Positions 63,869 to 64,000 of a DNA stretch of 64,000 nt are shown here, one piece after another (the stretch's first letter is position 1; each line of letters opens with the position of its first letter). Source of the stretch: Durusdinium trenchii (lineage: Eukaryota; Sar; Dinophyceae; Suessiales; Symbiodiniaceae). The stretch covers positions 1,313,205-1,377,204 of the forward strand of contig CAXAMN010023695.1 in NCBI GenBank assembly GCA_963970005.1, in the 5' to 3' direction. The translations under genes and the position numbers were made by a program. The notes beneath the pieces were generated by a model, which did no database searches, was not told the origin of the DNA, and was given only the letters and a program-made list of their open reading frames with translations.

Positions 63869-64000
63869 AAGAAACCAACGTAGCCTTCTCCGGTGTGACC
63901 TCCGCAGGCTCTTTAGTCAAAGGGCTTGGGGTGGCAAGGGTTGGCTTGTCATCCACCACCTGATAGAGCTGTGTATCATTGTAGTGCTCCAAGGGCTGGG

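Overview
The window looks like nuclear genomic DNA of a dinoflagellate, most likely a symbiodiniacean or close relative. Four independent signs agree. (1) Recognisable genes are broken into many short exons; introns start with GC or GA about as often as GT, and always end AG followed by G. (2) The ferredoxin-NADP reductase precursor carries a signal peptide, an FLAP motif, a transit region and a second hydrophobic segment, as expected for a peridinin plastid. (3) There is a retroelement with a cytosine-5 DNA methyltransferase inside its polyprotein. (4) There are relatives of very large dinoflagellate-specific protein families. Every gene I can support is on the minus strand, so the window is a one-directional gene array. 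I found no rRNA, tRNA, CRISPR or bacterial-type operon. Exon coordinates are my own reconstructions from reading frame, family motifs and splice phase, without transcript data.

Layout, left to right (transcription runs right to left). 0.6-3.5 kb: UMP-CMP kinase. 4.4-12.7 kb: a protein with tandem nucleoside diphosphate kinase domains and a Dpy-30 motif, like the flagellar radial-spoke NDPK (RSP23/NME5). 13.6-13.8 kb: a helical last exon of an unidentified gene. 14.3-17.3 kb: a 2-oxoglutarate/Fe(II) prolyl-hydroxylase-like oxygenase, resolved almost completely. 18-34 kb: scattered coding exons of unidentified genes, mixed with short inverted-repeat elements and simple repeats. 34.2-41.4 kb: plastid ferredoxin-NADP+ reductase, resolved end to end as 11 exons. 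42-45.9 kb: unidentified exons and repeats, then a 10-base assembly gap. 45.9-50.4 kb: a decayed tyrosine-recombinase (DIRS-like) retroelement with DNA methyltransferase. 50.4-53.7 kb: unidentified exons. 54.4-63.9 kb: members of multi-copy dinoflagellate families, including one with a methyltransferase-like fold.

Functionally, the left end places two nucleotide-phosphate kinases next to each other (UMP/CMP kinase and NDPK), and the FNR supplies NADPH at the end of photosynthetic electron flow. The rest is a typical dinoflagellate mixture of long introns, MITE-like elements and retroelement debris. The points most worth a second look are: the methyltransferase lodged between the two halves of the retroelement RNase H; the 28- and 34-base micro-exons and the high share of GC/GA donors; and a family of about 74-102 bp hairpin elements, one of them inside an FNR intron.
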